A stretch of 37,510 bases of DNA from the IMG/VR virus record IMGVR_UViG_3300032245_000578, positions 1 to 37,510 of that record. One strand, 5' to 3'. Positions within the stretch are counted from its first letter, which is position 1; every line of letters starts with the position of its first letter. The DNA comes from a virus. Shown piece by piece: positions 21,555 to 29,615 of the stretch. The notes beneath the pieces are model-generated. The model was not told where the DNA came from. It saw only the letters and a list, made by a program, of their open reading frames with translations, and made no database searches. A program made the translations under genes and the position numbers.

Positions 21555-22750
21555 TGCGTAAGTTATTCTACATGGGACTAGAGCCATACAAGGCTCGTTA
21601 TACGCTACAGTTACAGGACTGGAACGAAGCAGTATTTCGTCGCCGTGGCATTGATTATGTGTTGGTACCCGGTGATACACTCAGCAACGATCAAGCCATT
21701 GTGACAGGACAGGTGTTGGACGCACATGGACGCACATACTTTGGTATGAGCCAACTGATGAATCTAGTCAAGATGATGAAAGCAGGAGAAATCACAAATG
21801 AAGATGTTATCTACTTTGAAGACATGTTTCAGCCAGGTATTGAATCACTACCGTACATTATCAATCAAGTTCCAGCTAATCTACGCCCTCGCATTTTTGT
21901 TAGGTGTTTGGCTCAGTCGATCGATCCCGACGATTTTGTCCACGTATGGGGCATGAGTAAGTGGATGGGTCTCTATGAAAAGATGGTAGATTCGTTTGTA
22001 ACTGGCGTTTTGGCCTCAAACGAAGAAATGGTCATGCACATGAAAATTGCTGGCTGGGAAGCCCCCATATACAACATCTCCGGACTGGCGTTCGGTAAAG
22101 ATGAAGTCCGTGCTCGTGTACCAGGTGAACTGAAGCCATTTGATCAACGCAAAATGCGTGTGGGCTTTGCGGCTCGATGGGATCAAGAAAAGCAACCAGA
22201 CTTCTACATGGACTTGATTGAAGAATGGAATCGCCGACACGATGACATGGGACTTGACCCCAACAATCGTGTAGAGTTTGCCATCTTCTCAGGTGCAAAA
22301 CTAAAGAGCAACAACGACAGTTACATGGCCCGGACCCGAGACCTACAAGCTCGTGGGCTATTGACCATATACGAGGACTTGTCTAAAAATGATTACTATG
22401 CTTTGCTCAACGATACTAGGGTGTTATTTAATTGTGCTTTACAAGATTGGGTTTCTAACACCGTTAGCGAAGCTGACACTTTGGGATCGAATGTACTGTA
22501 TCCTGCTTATCGTAGCTTCCCTGAATCTTTTGCCAATGATCCTGACAGACTCTATGTCCCTTGGAGTATAGATGACGCCATCCGCAAGTTGATGCTGTTG
22601 TTGGTCAAACCACATAGCCGCATGGGCAGTATCAGCGACTGGACTGATGGCACTATTGATCGCATCTGCGATATTATGGAAGGTTCAGGTGAACAATGGC
22701 GGCGTATGAGCACCGATTATCGTAAGCACACACATGAGTCAAAGTATTAA
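21554..22750 (+). CDS. GT-B fold glycosyltransferase, 398 aa
   Basis: ATG 21554 overlaps the preceding stop; an earlier in-frame start at 21512 lies inside that gene. The C-terminal domain shows a GT4-like pattern: V-G-F-A-A-R-W-D-Q-E-K-Q-P-D as the first strand and linker, then L-F-N-C-A-L-Q-D-W-V-S-N-T-V-S-E-A, whose Ser-Glu corresponds to the nucleotide-sugar-binding acidic loop. G-S-N-V-L-Y-P-A follows. It probably transfers a sugar to DNA bases, virion protein or a host glycan. No acceptor can be assigned. The N-terminal 150 residues fit an acceptor-binding Rossmann domain. Confidence 0.75.
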   Translation: MRKLFYMGLEPYKARYTLQLQDWNEAVFRRRGIDYVLVPGDTLSNDQAIVTGQVLDAHGRTYFGMSQLMNLVKMMKAGEITNEDVIYFEDMFQPGIESLPYIINQVPANLRPRIFVRCLAQSIDPDDFVHVWGMSKWMGLYEKMVDSFVTGVLASNEEMVMHMKIAGWEAPIYNISGLAFGKDEVRARVPGELKPFDQRKMRVGFAARWDQEKQPDFYMDLIEEWNRRHDDMGLDPNNRVEFAIFSGAKLKSNNDSYMARTRDLQARGLLTIYEDLSKNDYYALLNDTRVLFNCALQDWVSNTVSEADTLGSNVLYPAYRSFPESFANDPDRLYVPWSIDDAIRKLMLLLVKPHSRMGSISDWTDGTIDRICDIMEGSGEQWRRMSTDYRKHTHESKY

Positions 22751-22759
22751 GGAGTTGCA

Positions 22760-23986
22760 ATGGCTAAAAAACAAAAAACTGAAGAAGTTGAAGTAGCGAA
22801 CCCCGAACATGAACAGTTGATGGCAACTCTCAAGTTCACACCACGCACCTATAAGATTAGTATGTGGGGCTACGGGGGCGAAAAAGTCATGGGCACAGTG
22901 GATCGAGCTGTGTGGGACTACTGTATGCAACACTCTGTTGACTTGTCTGACATTGCCTGGAGCGACGAGGAAACTGTTCAAGACGAAATGGGACTTGATG
23001 TAGACCAGTTGCCGTTTACTCCGGGATCATGGTACGAATGTGATGACATGGCACACACCAATGGTGTTAGCCGTAATGCCGGCACCCTACAGATTGAAGA
23101 TGAAAACGGTGAAGTAATATTCGAACGGAGATTAGAAGACTTAGATGGCGGCACAGACGATGGCCCCGAATGGTCATGCAATGACGAAGCCTGGGTTGGC
23201 AGTAAACCTGAGGGCACAGTGGTGTTCATTGGTACCAGCAACGAAAAAGGCACATTCTTCGAAGGCGAAATCAACCTTACCCAGCCTTTTGATATCACCA
23301 AATTGGCCTTGGGCTACGATGACATTGACGGTGAAGAACTGGTCAACAGCGTGACCTATGATGATGAAGATATCGACAATTGGGGCGGCAGCACCGATGG
23401 CAAGAGTTCAGACTTTGGCATGTATCTTGTGAAAGACAGCAACACCTGGGAAACTTATGCTCCTGAAGAAAAAGACTGGGGACATCCTCCGTATGGAACA
23501 AGTCCTAGCACTTGGGAACGGTCCGAGACATTCAAGTTTGATAAAGTCAAACCCACCTTGCCCGGATACTATAGTTGCACGTGGAAACACTTTGGCACAA
23601 CATACGGTTCAGCCTACTGGGATGGCACCCAGTTTGGTGAATGGGAATACGGCAAGTTTAATCCTATTACAGGAGAAATTGTCACTTGGTCAGGATACAA
23701 CTGGGATACAAGTTCGTGGGTCAATCAACCACCTGAGCCGGTAGATGTTGCGTGTGACAACAAAAAGTGCGGTTGGGTAGGTCGGGCCGAAGAGCGTCGT
23801 ACCGATGATGACTATAACGATCATTGTCCCGACTGTGAAGGCACCGAGTTTACCTGGATCAACTATGATCCAGATTCAAAAGAAGGTCGTGCCAATCGTG
23901 CTAAGTATTGCCAAGAGTGGGATCCTACTGTGGCATTAGAGCGTATTGTTGCTACTGCAACAGAACAGAGTTTAGAAGAAAAGTAA
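22760..23986 (+). CDS. Zinc-ribbon-containing hypothetical protein, 408 aa
   Basis: An AAGGAG site precedes ATG 22760. The protein is acidic and rich in Trp, Gly and Asp, with many short beta strands in residues 110-320 (for example S-W-Y-E-C-D-D-M and G-T-V-V-F-I-G-T-S). Near the C-terminus, C332-x4-C337 and C356-x2-C359 form a likely zinc ribbon, followed by a helical tail. I do not recognise the family. The large number of Trp-Gly units suggests a beta-propeller or virion-type protein, but that is speculation. Confidence 0.7.
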   Translation: MAKKQKTEEVEVANPEHEQLMATLKFTPRTYKISMWGYGGEKVMGTVDRAVWDYCMQHSVDLSDIAWSDEETVQDEMGLDVDQLPFTPGSWYECDDMAHTNGVSRNAGTLQIEDENGEVIFERRLEDLDGGTDDGPEWSCNDEAWVGSKPEGTVVFIGTSNEKGTFFEGEINLTQPFDITKLALGYDDIDGEELVNSVTYDDEDIDNWGGSTDGKSSDFGMYLVKDSNTWETYAPEEKDWGHPPYGTSPSTWERSETFKFDKVKPTLPGYYSCTWKHFGTTYGSAYWDGTQFGEWEYGKFNPITGEIVTWSGYNWDTSSWVNQPPEPVDVACDNKKCGWVGRAEERRTDDDYNDHCPDCEGTEFTWINYDPDSKEGRANRAKYCQEWDPTVALERIVATATEQSLEEK

Positions 23987-24008
23987 TCATTTAACAAAGG
24001 AAAATAAA

Positions 24009-24191
24009 ATGACTGATTTAAAAACACATTTCGAAGCATACTTGGCTGAGAACGAAAAATTTGAAGGTGGTAACAATGCCGCAGGCACCCGTGCTCGCAA
24101 GGCCCTGGCTGAATTAGGTAAAGCAGTTAAGGCACGCCGTAACGAAATTACAGAAACTAAAAATGCGAGAGTGGCTGCCAAAGCAAAATAA
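24009..24191 (+). CDS. Histone H1/Hc1-like small basic protein, 60 aa
   Basis: The 60-residue product contains N-A-A-G-T-R-A-R-K-A-L-A-E-L-G-K, followed by K-A-R-R-N-E-I, and ends in an Ala/Lys tail. This pattern is that of bacterial Hc1-type histone-H1-like proteins. Such proteins bind and compact DNA. An AAAGGA site precedes ATG 24009, and the stop overlaps galE. Together with the Lys-rich protein at 32486 it could coat phage or host DNA. Confidence 0.7.
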   Translation: MTDLKTHFEAYLAENEKFEGGNNAAGTRARKALAELGKAVKARRNEITETKNARVAAKAK

Positions 24192-25162
24192 TGAACAGAA
24201 CTGTTATTGTAACAGGCGGATGTGGCTACATAGGTAGCCACGTTGCGCGAGCATTCAAGCAAAATGGCGATCGTGTATATGCCATTGATCAAGTTCGCCG
24301 GGATCACACACTCAAAGATATCGATGGGTATTACATTGGCGACTTTGTCAGCGAAGCCAGTTTGTCAACCATATATGATCTAGCACCCGATGTGATTGTA
24401 CATTGTGCTGGAACCAGTCTGGTTGGACCCAGCATCACAGACCCTGCTGATTATTATGAGAACAACATAGTCAAGACCATTACCATGTTGAATCTCATAA
24501 AGAACATGCCCAAGAAACCCATCATACTGTTTAGCAGTAGTGCCAGTGTGTATGGTGTACCCGACACTTGGCCTACAGATGAACAGAGCGACATACAACC
24601 CATCAGTCCCTATGGTGCTACCAAGGCCATGACCGAACGCATATTGTCTGACTATCAATCGGCATACGGTATTCACAGCATGTGTTTTAGATATTTCAAT
24701 GCGGCAGGTGCTGAACCTGAGAATTCTGACCTCGGTCAAGAACTTGGTGCAACTCATATCATTGCTCGTGCCTTAGAGGCCAGTATTGCCAATCGTGCAT
24801 TTACTATCAATGGCAGTGACTTTGACACCGACGATGGCACCTGTGTTCGAGATTATGTACATGTATGGGACCTGGCACAGGCACACATATTGGGCGTTAA
24901 CTATATGTTAGATGACTATCCACAACCCGGTGCTTATGTGCTAAATCTCGGCACTCGAGAGGGAATAAGCAATAAACAAATTGTGGATTATGTAGTTGAC
25001 CACTATGGTCTACCTTTTGTTAATTATGGCGAACGCAGACCCGGCGATCCAGACATTCTAGTAGCAGATGCCACGCAGGCCAAAAACCTATTGGGATGGG
25101 AACCTAAATACAGCAACATTGGCACAATTATTGATAGTGCCTACAAATGGTATACAAAATGA
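24191..25162 (+). CDS. galE: UDP-glucose 4-epimerase (GalE-type SDR), 323 aa
   Basis: The N-terminus has the NAD-binding glycine motif T-G-G-C-G-Y-I-G-S-H (T8-H17). S-P-Y-G-A-T-K holds the catalytic Y141 and K145. G-T-C-V-R-D-Y-V-H-V is the late GalE signature and R-R-P-G-D-P the sugar-binding one. The length is as expected for the family. It interconverts UDP-glucose and UDP-galactose (or the N-acetyl forms), giving substrate to a glycosyltransferase such as that at 21554. It overlaps the upstream histone-like gene and the downstream cupin (ATGA). Confidence 0.9.
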   Translation: MNRTVIVTGGCGYIGSHVARAFKQNGDRVYAIDQVRRDHTLKDIDGYYIGDFVSEASLSTIYDLAPDVIVHCAGTSLVGPSITDPADYYENNIVKTITMLNLIKNMPKKPIILFSSSASVYGVPDTWPTDEQSDIQPISPYGATKAMTERILSDYQSAYGIHSMCFRYFNAAGAEPENSDLGQELGATHIIARALEASIANRAFTINGSDFDTDDGTCVRDYVHVWDLAQAHILGVNYMLDDYPQPGAYVLNLGTREGISNKQIVDYVVDHYGLPFVNYGERRPGDPDILVADATQAKNLLGWEPKYSNIGTIIDSAYKWYTK

Positions 25163-25518
25163 CACAATTAAAAGGCCTAGTCCCAAAAGGTTGGGGTTCA
25201 GAATATATCTGGACCACCAATGACAAGTATTGCGGCAAGTTTATGAACTTTAACGCAGGTGCACGATTCAGTATGCACTTTCATCGAGACAAAGAAGAAA
25301 CTTGGTATATACAATCAGGCAAGTTTATTGTTCGCTGGATTGATACTGCCACTGCCGAAGTTCACGAAGAAGAATTACGTGACGGCGCAGTATGGCACAA
25401 CGAGCCCTGCAAACCACATCAATTAGTATGCATTGAAGCCGGCACTGTGATTGAGGTTTCTACACCTGATTCGGTGGAAGACAACTATCGTGTGGGCAAA
25501 GGCGACAGCCAAAAGTAA
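25159..25518 (+). CDS. Cupin-domain protein, sugar-related, 119 aa
   Basis: ATG 25159 overlaps the galE stop. The sequence fits a single cupin barrel: F-S-M-H-F-H-R-D-K-E-E-T-W-Y-I-Q-S-G is the first metal motif (two His and a Glu). P-H-Q-L-V-C-I-E-A-G-T-V-I-E is the second. Cupins of this type act as sugar isomerases, epimerases or sugar-binding proteins. Its place directly after galE makes a nucleotide-sugar or glycan role the best guess. The exact reaction is not visible. Confidence 0.75.
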   Translation: MTQLKGLVPKGWGSEYIWTTNDKYCGKFMNFNAGARFSMHFHRDKEETWYIQSGKFIVRWIDTATAEVHEEELRDGAVWHNEPCKPHQLVCIEAGTVIEVSTPDSVEDNYRVGKGDSQK

Positions 25519-25533
25519 TATATGGCGCATAAG

Positions 25534-25562
25534 TTGACTATAAAAGAAAGATATGTTACAGT
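25534..25562 (+). promoter_or_regulatory. Sigma70-type promoter for the lipoprotein gene
   Basis: TTGACT (25534-25539), a 17-base spacer and TACAGT (25557-25562) lie in a non-coding gap before the GTG start at 25591. AAAGG (25580-25584) serves as a ribosome site. This gives the lipoprotein its own transcript. Confidence 0.65.
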
Positions 25563-25590
25563 ACAGCATCGTCTCTTTTAAAGGATTGCT

Positions 25591-26619
25591 GTGTATAAAC
25601 TGTCTACTGTTCTGTTAACTTTAGTATTAACTGCCTGTGGTGGGGGTGGAGGTAGTGGTTCTGCCGCCACCAATGCTAGTGTATCGGATTCATCGGATTC
25701 GGTTGCGAGCATAGCATTACCCACGTGGACTGTGATTGCTGATGCCAATTTTGAGCGAGCATTAATCTCCATGGGACTTGACGACACTTTAGATGGGCGT
25801 GTACTGACCAGTAACATCTCCAGCGTTACACAATTAAGTATACGCAAAGATTACTACAACCCAACCACTGCCAGCGCATCGTCCTTTAGCAGTATATTTT
25901 CTGATAACGGCTATGCGTATGCCACAGGCACTAGTAATTTGATCACAGATGTGACTGGGTTAGAAAACTTCAAGAGTCTAAGAGTATTATGGTTTGACAA
26001 TCAAAAAGCCACTAACTTTAATTTTAGTAACATGAAAAATCTACAGTATCTAAGTCTGTGGCAAGCACCTATTACATCAATTGATGTCAGTAGTCTAACC
26101 AAATTAAAATTGTTAGGTCTTGGCGAAACCAGTCTCACCACTGTTGATATTTCTAAACTGGTAAATCTAGAAGAAGTTGATTTCCAACAAGACAACAACG
26201 GTGTATTGCCCTATACTACCACCAGTGGCACAACTGTAACTGGATTCGCTAGTTTGGACTTTAGCAACAATACCAAACTGCAAAGAATTTACATAGCCAG
26301 CAATAACCTGACCACTATTGACCTTACTAAGAATACTGCTTTGCAACAATTCTGGGCCAATTACAATCGGTTTGTTACACTCAACTTTACTCAAAATACT
26401 TCATTATCTTATGCAATCTTAAGTAACAATACCACATTGACTAGTTTAAATTTAAGGGGTCCTGGATTATTGTATAGACTTTATACTGAAAATAATACTG
26501 CCTTAACTAGTATATTGGTCAATGACCCAACTGCCTACACAACTGCACGAGATGCTTGCTTGACCACATGCAACAGCAACTCCAGTATCTATACCGCTAC
26601 AGGAACTACTTTTAATTAA
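25591..26619 (+). CDS. Phage-encoded leucine-rich-repeat lipoprotein, 342 aa
   Basis: GTG start at 25591. A short signal ends in the lipobox L13-T14-A15-C16, so the mature protein should be lipidated at Cys16, followed by a Gly-rich linker. From about residue 110 onward, irregular leucine-rich repeats of roughly 20-24 residues appear, such as L-R-V-L-W-F-D-N-Q, L-Q-Y-L-S-L-W, L-K-L-L-G-L-G-E and I-Y-I-A-S-N-N-L. The protein resembles bacterial surface LRR proteins and was probably acquired from a host. Exported lipoproteins in phages often block superinfection. The stop overlaps the next start. Confidence 0.8.
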   Translation: MYKLSTVLLTLVLTACGGGGGSGSAATNASVSDSSDSVASIALPTWTVIADANFERALISMGLDDTLDGRVLTSNISSVTQLSIRKDYYNPTTASASSFSSIFSDNGYAYATGTSNLITDVTGLENFKSLRVLWFDNQKATNFNFSNMKNLQYLSLWQAPITSIDVSSLTKLKLLGLGETSLTTVDISKLVNLEEVDFQQDNNGVLPYTTTSGTTVTGFASLDFSNNTKLQRIYIASNNLTTIDLTKNTALQQFWANYNRFVTLNFTQNTSLSYAILSNNTTLTSLNLRGPGLLYRLYTENNTALTSILVNDPTAYTTARDACLTTCNSNSSIYTATGTTFN

Positions 26620-27203
26620 TGTTTGACGACTTATTTCGATTTGAATCAGCACTGGCAGAATACACCGGTGCTCCGTATGTGGTGGCCACAGATGGATGTA
26701 CCCATGCCATAGAACTATGCTTTAAACTCAATAGGATTACATCCTGTGAGTTCTCTGCATTTACCTACATCAGTATCCCACAGTTAATGCGACAGTTGGG
26801 TGTACACTATACATTAAGGTCTGACTATTGGAACTCTGTAGGCGAGTATAATTTTGTAGGCACCAATGTATGGGATAGTGCTAGGTTGTTGCGTCGAGGC
26901 ATGTACCGACCAGGTCAGATGCAATGCCTAAGTTTTGGTCATGGCAAACCATTGAGTATTGGTAAAGCCGGAGCCATATTGACTGACTCTTATGCACAAT
27001 ATCGTGAACTGAGCCTAATGCGTAGCGATGGTAGAGACCTATTGGTCACACCATGGGAGCGACAACAAACATTTGGTGAAGGTTATCACTATTGCCCAAC
27101 ATTGGAAACTTGTCGTTTAGGCATAGAAAAATTACCACAGGCAGACCCGGAACCTAAATATCATCAATATCCGGACTTGAGAACACTTGACTTCACCGGT
27201 TAA
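26619..27203 (+). CDS. Short DegT/DnrJ-type PLP aminotransferase-like protein, 194 aa
   Basis: It contains the core blocks of sugar aminotransferases: E-Y-T-G-A-P-Y-V-V-A-T-D-G-C-T-H-A near the N-terminus (cofactor phosphate contact), N-V-W-D-S-A-R (the cofactor-ring Asp) and S-F-G-H-G-K-P-L-S-I-G, whose Lys would bind PLP. Full-length enzymes have about 370 residues; this one lacks the whole C-terminal domain and much of the middle. It may be a minimal enzyme, a dimer-only form or a decaying copy. It is coupled to the lipoprotein gene by TAATG. The folE promoter lies inside its end. Confidence 0.65.
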   Translation: MFDDLFRFESALAEYTGAPYVVATDGCTHAIELCFKLNRITSCEFSAFTYISIPQLMRQLGVHYTLRSDYWNSVGEYNFVGTNVWDSARLLRRGMYRPGQMQCLSFGHGKPLSIGKAGAILTDSYAQYRELSLMRSDGRDLLVTPWERQQTFGEGYHYCPTLETCRLGIEKLPQADPEPKYHQYPDLRTLDFTG

Positions 27204-27215
27204 ATCTTCTATAAT
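27187..27215 (+). promoter_or_regulatory. Sigma70-type promoter for folE
   Basis: TTGACT (27187-27192), 17 bases, then a perfect TATAAT (27210-27215). The -35 box lies in the last codons of the aminotransferase-like gene. The next gene starts 21 bases later behind a GGAG site, so the leader is short. Confidence 0.8.
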
Positions 27216-27235
27216 ATACTACTTGGAGAAATAAA

Positions 27236-27970
27236 TTGAACGAAAATTGGATTGACACCATAGACGACAAAGGCTATGAAGAAGGTTACCTAGGCAACGC
27301 TATTCGTTTTCGAATGAAGCGTGACGGCAAAAGATTTTGGGCCGGCGACAACATCAGTGACTATGTCAGCGAAACAGACAAAGAACAATTGATCGACGAT
27401 GCCGCCGAAGCATTCGAAACTGTACTTGATCGTTTGTTGATTGATAGAGAAACTGACCCCAATAGTCAAGGCACAGCTCGTAGGCTGGCTAAGATGTACT
27501 TTAACGAAATAATGGCAGGAAGATATGAACCAGAACCAGATGCTACAGCATTTCCAAATGATTCGCAGGACCGTTACGAAGGCATGCTGGTTGTTCGCAG
27601 TGAGCTTCGGAGCATGTGTAGCCATCATCACCAACCCGTTGTTGGCGTTGCTTATATTGGTATTTTGGCTGCTAACAAACTTATTGGCCTATCCAAGTAC
27701 ACACGTATTGCTCAGTGGTGCGCCCGGCGAGGTACTCTCCAGGAGGAACTTTGTATTGATATTGCTAGGGAGATACAACGAGCCACCGACTCAGAAAACG
27801 TAGGTGTCTATATCCAAGCCACGCATGGTTGTTGCGAAAATCGTGGCATCATGGCACATAGCAGTTTGACCCAGACCACGGTGCTCCGTGGTGCGTTCAA
27901 AGACGATGCAGGGGTTAAGAAAGAGTTCATGGACAATATCAAACTGCAACAGGACTTTGCTCCGCGTTGA
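27236..27970 (+). CDS. folE: GTP cyclohydrolase I (FolE), 244 aa
   Basis: A TTG start at 27236, seven bases after GGAG, is preferred because no ATG lies at a suitable distance. The zinc ligands are present: C128-S-H-H131 and T-H-G-C199-C. Conserved G-L-S-K-Y-T-R-I-A-Q, Q-E-E-L and the C-terminal M-A-H-S-S-L-T-Q-T-T-V segment also fit. The enzyme makes 7,8-dihydroneopterin triphosphate from GTP, the shared first step of folate and of 7-deazaguanine synthesis. With queD and queE nearby, its role is most likely in the deazaguanine pathway. It has its own promoter. Confidence 0.92.
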   Translation: MNENWIDTIDDKGYEEGYLGNAIRFRMKRDGKRFWAGDNISDYVSETDKEQLIDDAAEAFETVLDRLLIDRETDPNSQGTARRLAKMYFNEIMAGRYEPEPDATAFPNDSQDRYEGMLVVRSELRSMCSHHHQPVVGVAYIGILAANKLIGLSKYTRIAQWCARRGTLQEELCIDIAREIQRATDSENVGVYIQATHGCCENRGIMAHSSLTQTTVLRGAFKDDAGVKKEFMDNIKLQQDFAPR

Positions 27971-27971
27971 T

Positions 27972-28000
27972 TTGGCATAAAAGGCGATCTTTGTTACAAT
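27972..28000 (+). promoter_or_regulatory. Sigma70-type promoter for the exported hydrolase
   Basis: TTGGCA (27972-27977), 17 bases, TACAAT (27995-28000), just after the folE stop. The ATG at 28006 is only six bases beyond the -10 box, so the transcript would begin at or next to the start codon (leaderless). Confidence 0.65.
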
Positions 28001-28005
28001 AAGGT

Positions 28006-28770
28006 ATGAAAAAACTACTCTTACCCATCCTATTTGCACTCGTTGCTTCGGCCCACAGTTATGAAATTGAGACTTTTGATGCTCCAAAAAGTCTCTTTTC
28101 AGAACCCACTGTGACTATTCGGTTTGCACAACCCAATGCCAATCGTGTGGTGATATTTTTACCAGGCGGCACGGGCAATTTTGCCATACCCAAAGAACAA
28201 GGAACTCCACGTGGATTTGGTGTTGTGTTAAATTCCATTTCAGAATCCTTGGGTGCCGACGTTGTTGTAGTCAATAACCCATATCCATTAAATGATTCGC
28301 CCGGAACTTGGTATCCTGCAATGCGAGACACCAATGATCATCTAACTCGCATAGAAACCATTGTGCGTCACTACCAAAGAACACATGACGTTTGGTTGAT
28401 GGGGCATAGCAACGGTACTTTTAGTGTTACTGCATTTATGCGCCGACTAGAACGGCAAAAAAATACAAATCTAGTCAAAGGCATTATACTAAGCGGTACT
28501 AGAGATGTTGCACAGTTCGATCGCAGTCCCGAGACTCGCACACTATTTGTGCATCATGTTAAGGATGCATGTAGAGTTACTTCTTTTGCTGAAGCACAGA
28601 GAAACTTTACTCGTATACAACAAATCAATAGTTATAAAACCGAGTTTGTTGCAGTCAATAGCGAAGGCTCTTCCACCGGAGATCCTTGCCACAGCGGCTA
28701 CCATATGATGCAGGGTGCCCATAAAGAAACAGCAAACGCTATCGTTAACTTTATAAAGGAATCATCATGA
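28006..28770 (+). CDS. Exported alpha/beta hydrolase, 254 aa
   Basis: M-K-K-L-L-L-P-I-L-F-A-L-V-A-S-A is a Sec signal peptide with a likely cleavage after A16. The mature part is an alpha/beta hydrolase: an oxyanion region F-L-P-G-G-T-G, a nucleophile elbow G-H-S-N-G with S135, an Asp in V-H-H-V-K-D-A-C and a His in the G-Y-H-M-M region. It would act in the periplasm on an ester or similar bond. This is unusual for a phage outside lysis cassettes; no lysis gene is adjacent. It has its own promoter. The end overlaps the next gene by ATGA. Confidence 0.75.
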   Translation: MKKLLLPILFALVASAHSYEIETFDAPKSLFSEPTVTIRFAQPNANRVVIFLPGGTGNFAIPKEQGTPRGFGVVLNSISESLGADVVVVNNPYPLNDSPGTWYPAMRDTNDHLTRIETIVRHYQRTHDVWLMGHSNGTFSVTAFMRRLERQKNTNLVKGIILSGTRDVAQFDRSPETRTLFVHHVKDACRVTSFAEAQRNFTRIQQINSYKTEFVAVNSEGSSTGDPCHSGYHMMQGAHKETANAIVNFIKESS

Positions 28771-29225
28771 CATGGTTGCTAGACTTTTTAGAACGGCATG
28801 GTCGTCGACGTACTGTCATGGATCGTGTCAACAACGAACCATATTTAGAACGCTACTATCTTTTCTTAAAAGATAGACAGCGTTTTCCCTTTAATGTGTT
28901 TTTACACAAGTTTTTAAAATCAGATCCCGACGATGTGCATGATCATCCTTGGCCCTATGCCACAGTAATTTTGAAGGGTGGCTACTGGGAATGGATTCCG
29001 CAATTTAATAGTGCAGGCCAAAAGTTTAACGAAATTGCCAAATGGCGTGGCCCCGGACACTTTCGGTTTAGTTCTGCCAACAGTTACCACCGTATCGAAT
29101 TGGATCCCACGGTAGAGTGTTGGACCTTGTTCATGCCGGGACCACAGCGAAGAGATTGGGGATTCTTGACTCGGCAGGGCTGGATACAACATGAAGAATA
29201 TCTATCTGCAAGGGCCGCAAAATGA
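28767..29225 (+). CDS. Cupin-like hypothetical protein, 152 aa
   Basis: The core D-V-H-D-H-P-W-P-Y-A-T-V-I-L-K-G-G-Y-W-E resembles the first cupin motif (two His). F-S-S-A-N-S-Y-H-R-I-E-L and the W-T-L-F-M-P-G-P strand resemble the second. A basic N-terminal helix of about 30 residues precedes it. Such single-domain cupins are common in phages and bacteria and are poorly characterised. ATGA overlaps link it to the hydrolase and to the following small gene. The substrate is not apparent. Confidence 0.7.
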   Translation: MTWLLDFLERHGRRRTVMDRVNNEPYLERYYLFLKDRQRFPFNVFLHKFLKSDPDDVHDHPWPYATVILKGGYWEWIPQFNSAGQKFNEIAKWRGPGHFRFSSANSYHRIELDPTVECWTLFMPGPQRRDWGFLTRQGWIQHEEYLSARAAK

Positions 29226-29545
29226 TGGCATTACCGCCAGGGGTAACAGTCAACTACTTTATTGCCATTGAGATTGATCGTTTAACTGAAGAAATGGTTG
29301 AATGGTTTGAGATGATAGGCGGCAAGGTCGGTTCAGAAATCAAATGGACCAGAAGTGGTAGTACGCAGAATTGGCCTGTTGTACAATACGGTCGAGGCAA
29401 ACCCAGTTACTACAGACAAGATGGATCAGGCGGTGTGCGTCTAAACTTTCACGGTGATGATGCCAGTGCGGCCAGCATGTTTATCTTGAAATTTATGGAA
29501 CATGTGCAACAACACAACTTGACAAATCACTATAATAGTGTATAA
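29222..29545 (+). CDS. Hypothetical protein, 107 aa
   Basis: ATG 29222 or 29225 is usable (ATGATG at the overlap with the previous stop). It is an alpha/beta protein with V-N-Y-F-I-A-I-E-I-D and V-E-W-F-E-M-I-G-G-K-V, a Gly/Ser/Arg-rich middle and a helix near the end. No family recognised. The last codons hold the promoter that drives queD. Confidence 0.6.
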   Translation: MMALPPGVTVNYFIAIEIDRLTEEMVEWFEMIGGKVGSEIKWTRSGSTQNWPVVQYGRGKPSYYRQDGSGGVRLNFHGDDASAASMFILKFMEHVQQHNLTNHYNSV

Positions 29546-29546
29546 T
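29519..29546 (+). promoter_or_regulatory. queD: Strong sigma70-type promoter for queD
   Basis: TTGACA (29519-29524), a 16-base spacer and TATAAT (29541-29546). A second TATAAT lies at 29531, too close for the same -35. A TAAATA motif (29546-29551) overlaps the -10 end. Transcription would begin near 29553, immediately before the pseudoknot leader. Confidence 0.8.
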
Positions 29547-29554
29547 AAATACAT

Positions 29555-29615
29555 AGCGGCCTTGGCTTCATCCCGCTTTACAAACTCTGCCAGCCTATGC
29601 TAATTAACATAGGAG
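29555..29615 (+). promoter_or_regulatory. Candidate preQ1-like riboswitch with Shine-Dalgarno hairpin in the queD leader
   Basis: AGCGG (29555-29559) pairs with CCGCT (29573-29577). Inside the loop, TTGGC (29562-29566) can pair with GCCAG (29589-29593), giving an H-type pseudoknot with an A-containing linker, ACAAAC (29580-29585). Preq1-I riboswitches share this order and the A-rich tail; the 5' stem A-G-n-G-G matches the B. subtilis element. Directly after it, CCTATG (29594-29599) pairs with CATAGG (29608-29613), which overlaps the AGGAG ribosome site (29611-29615) before ATG 29623. This would allow ligand-dependent control of queD translation. Confidence 0.45.
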
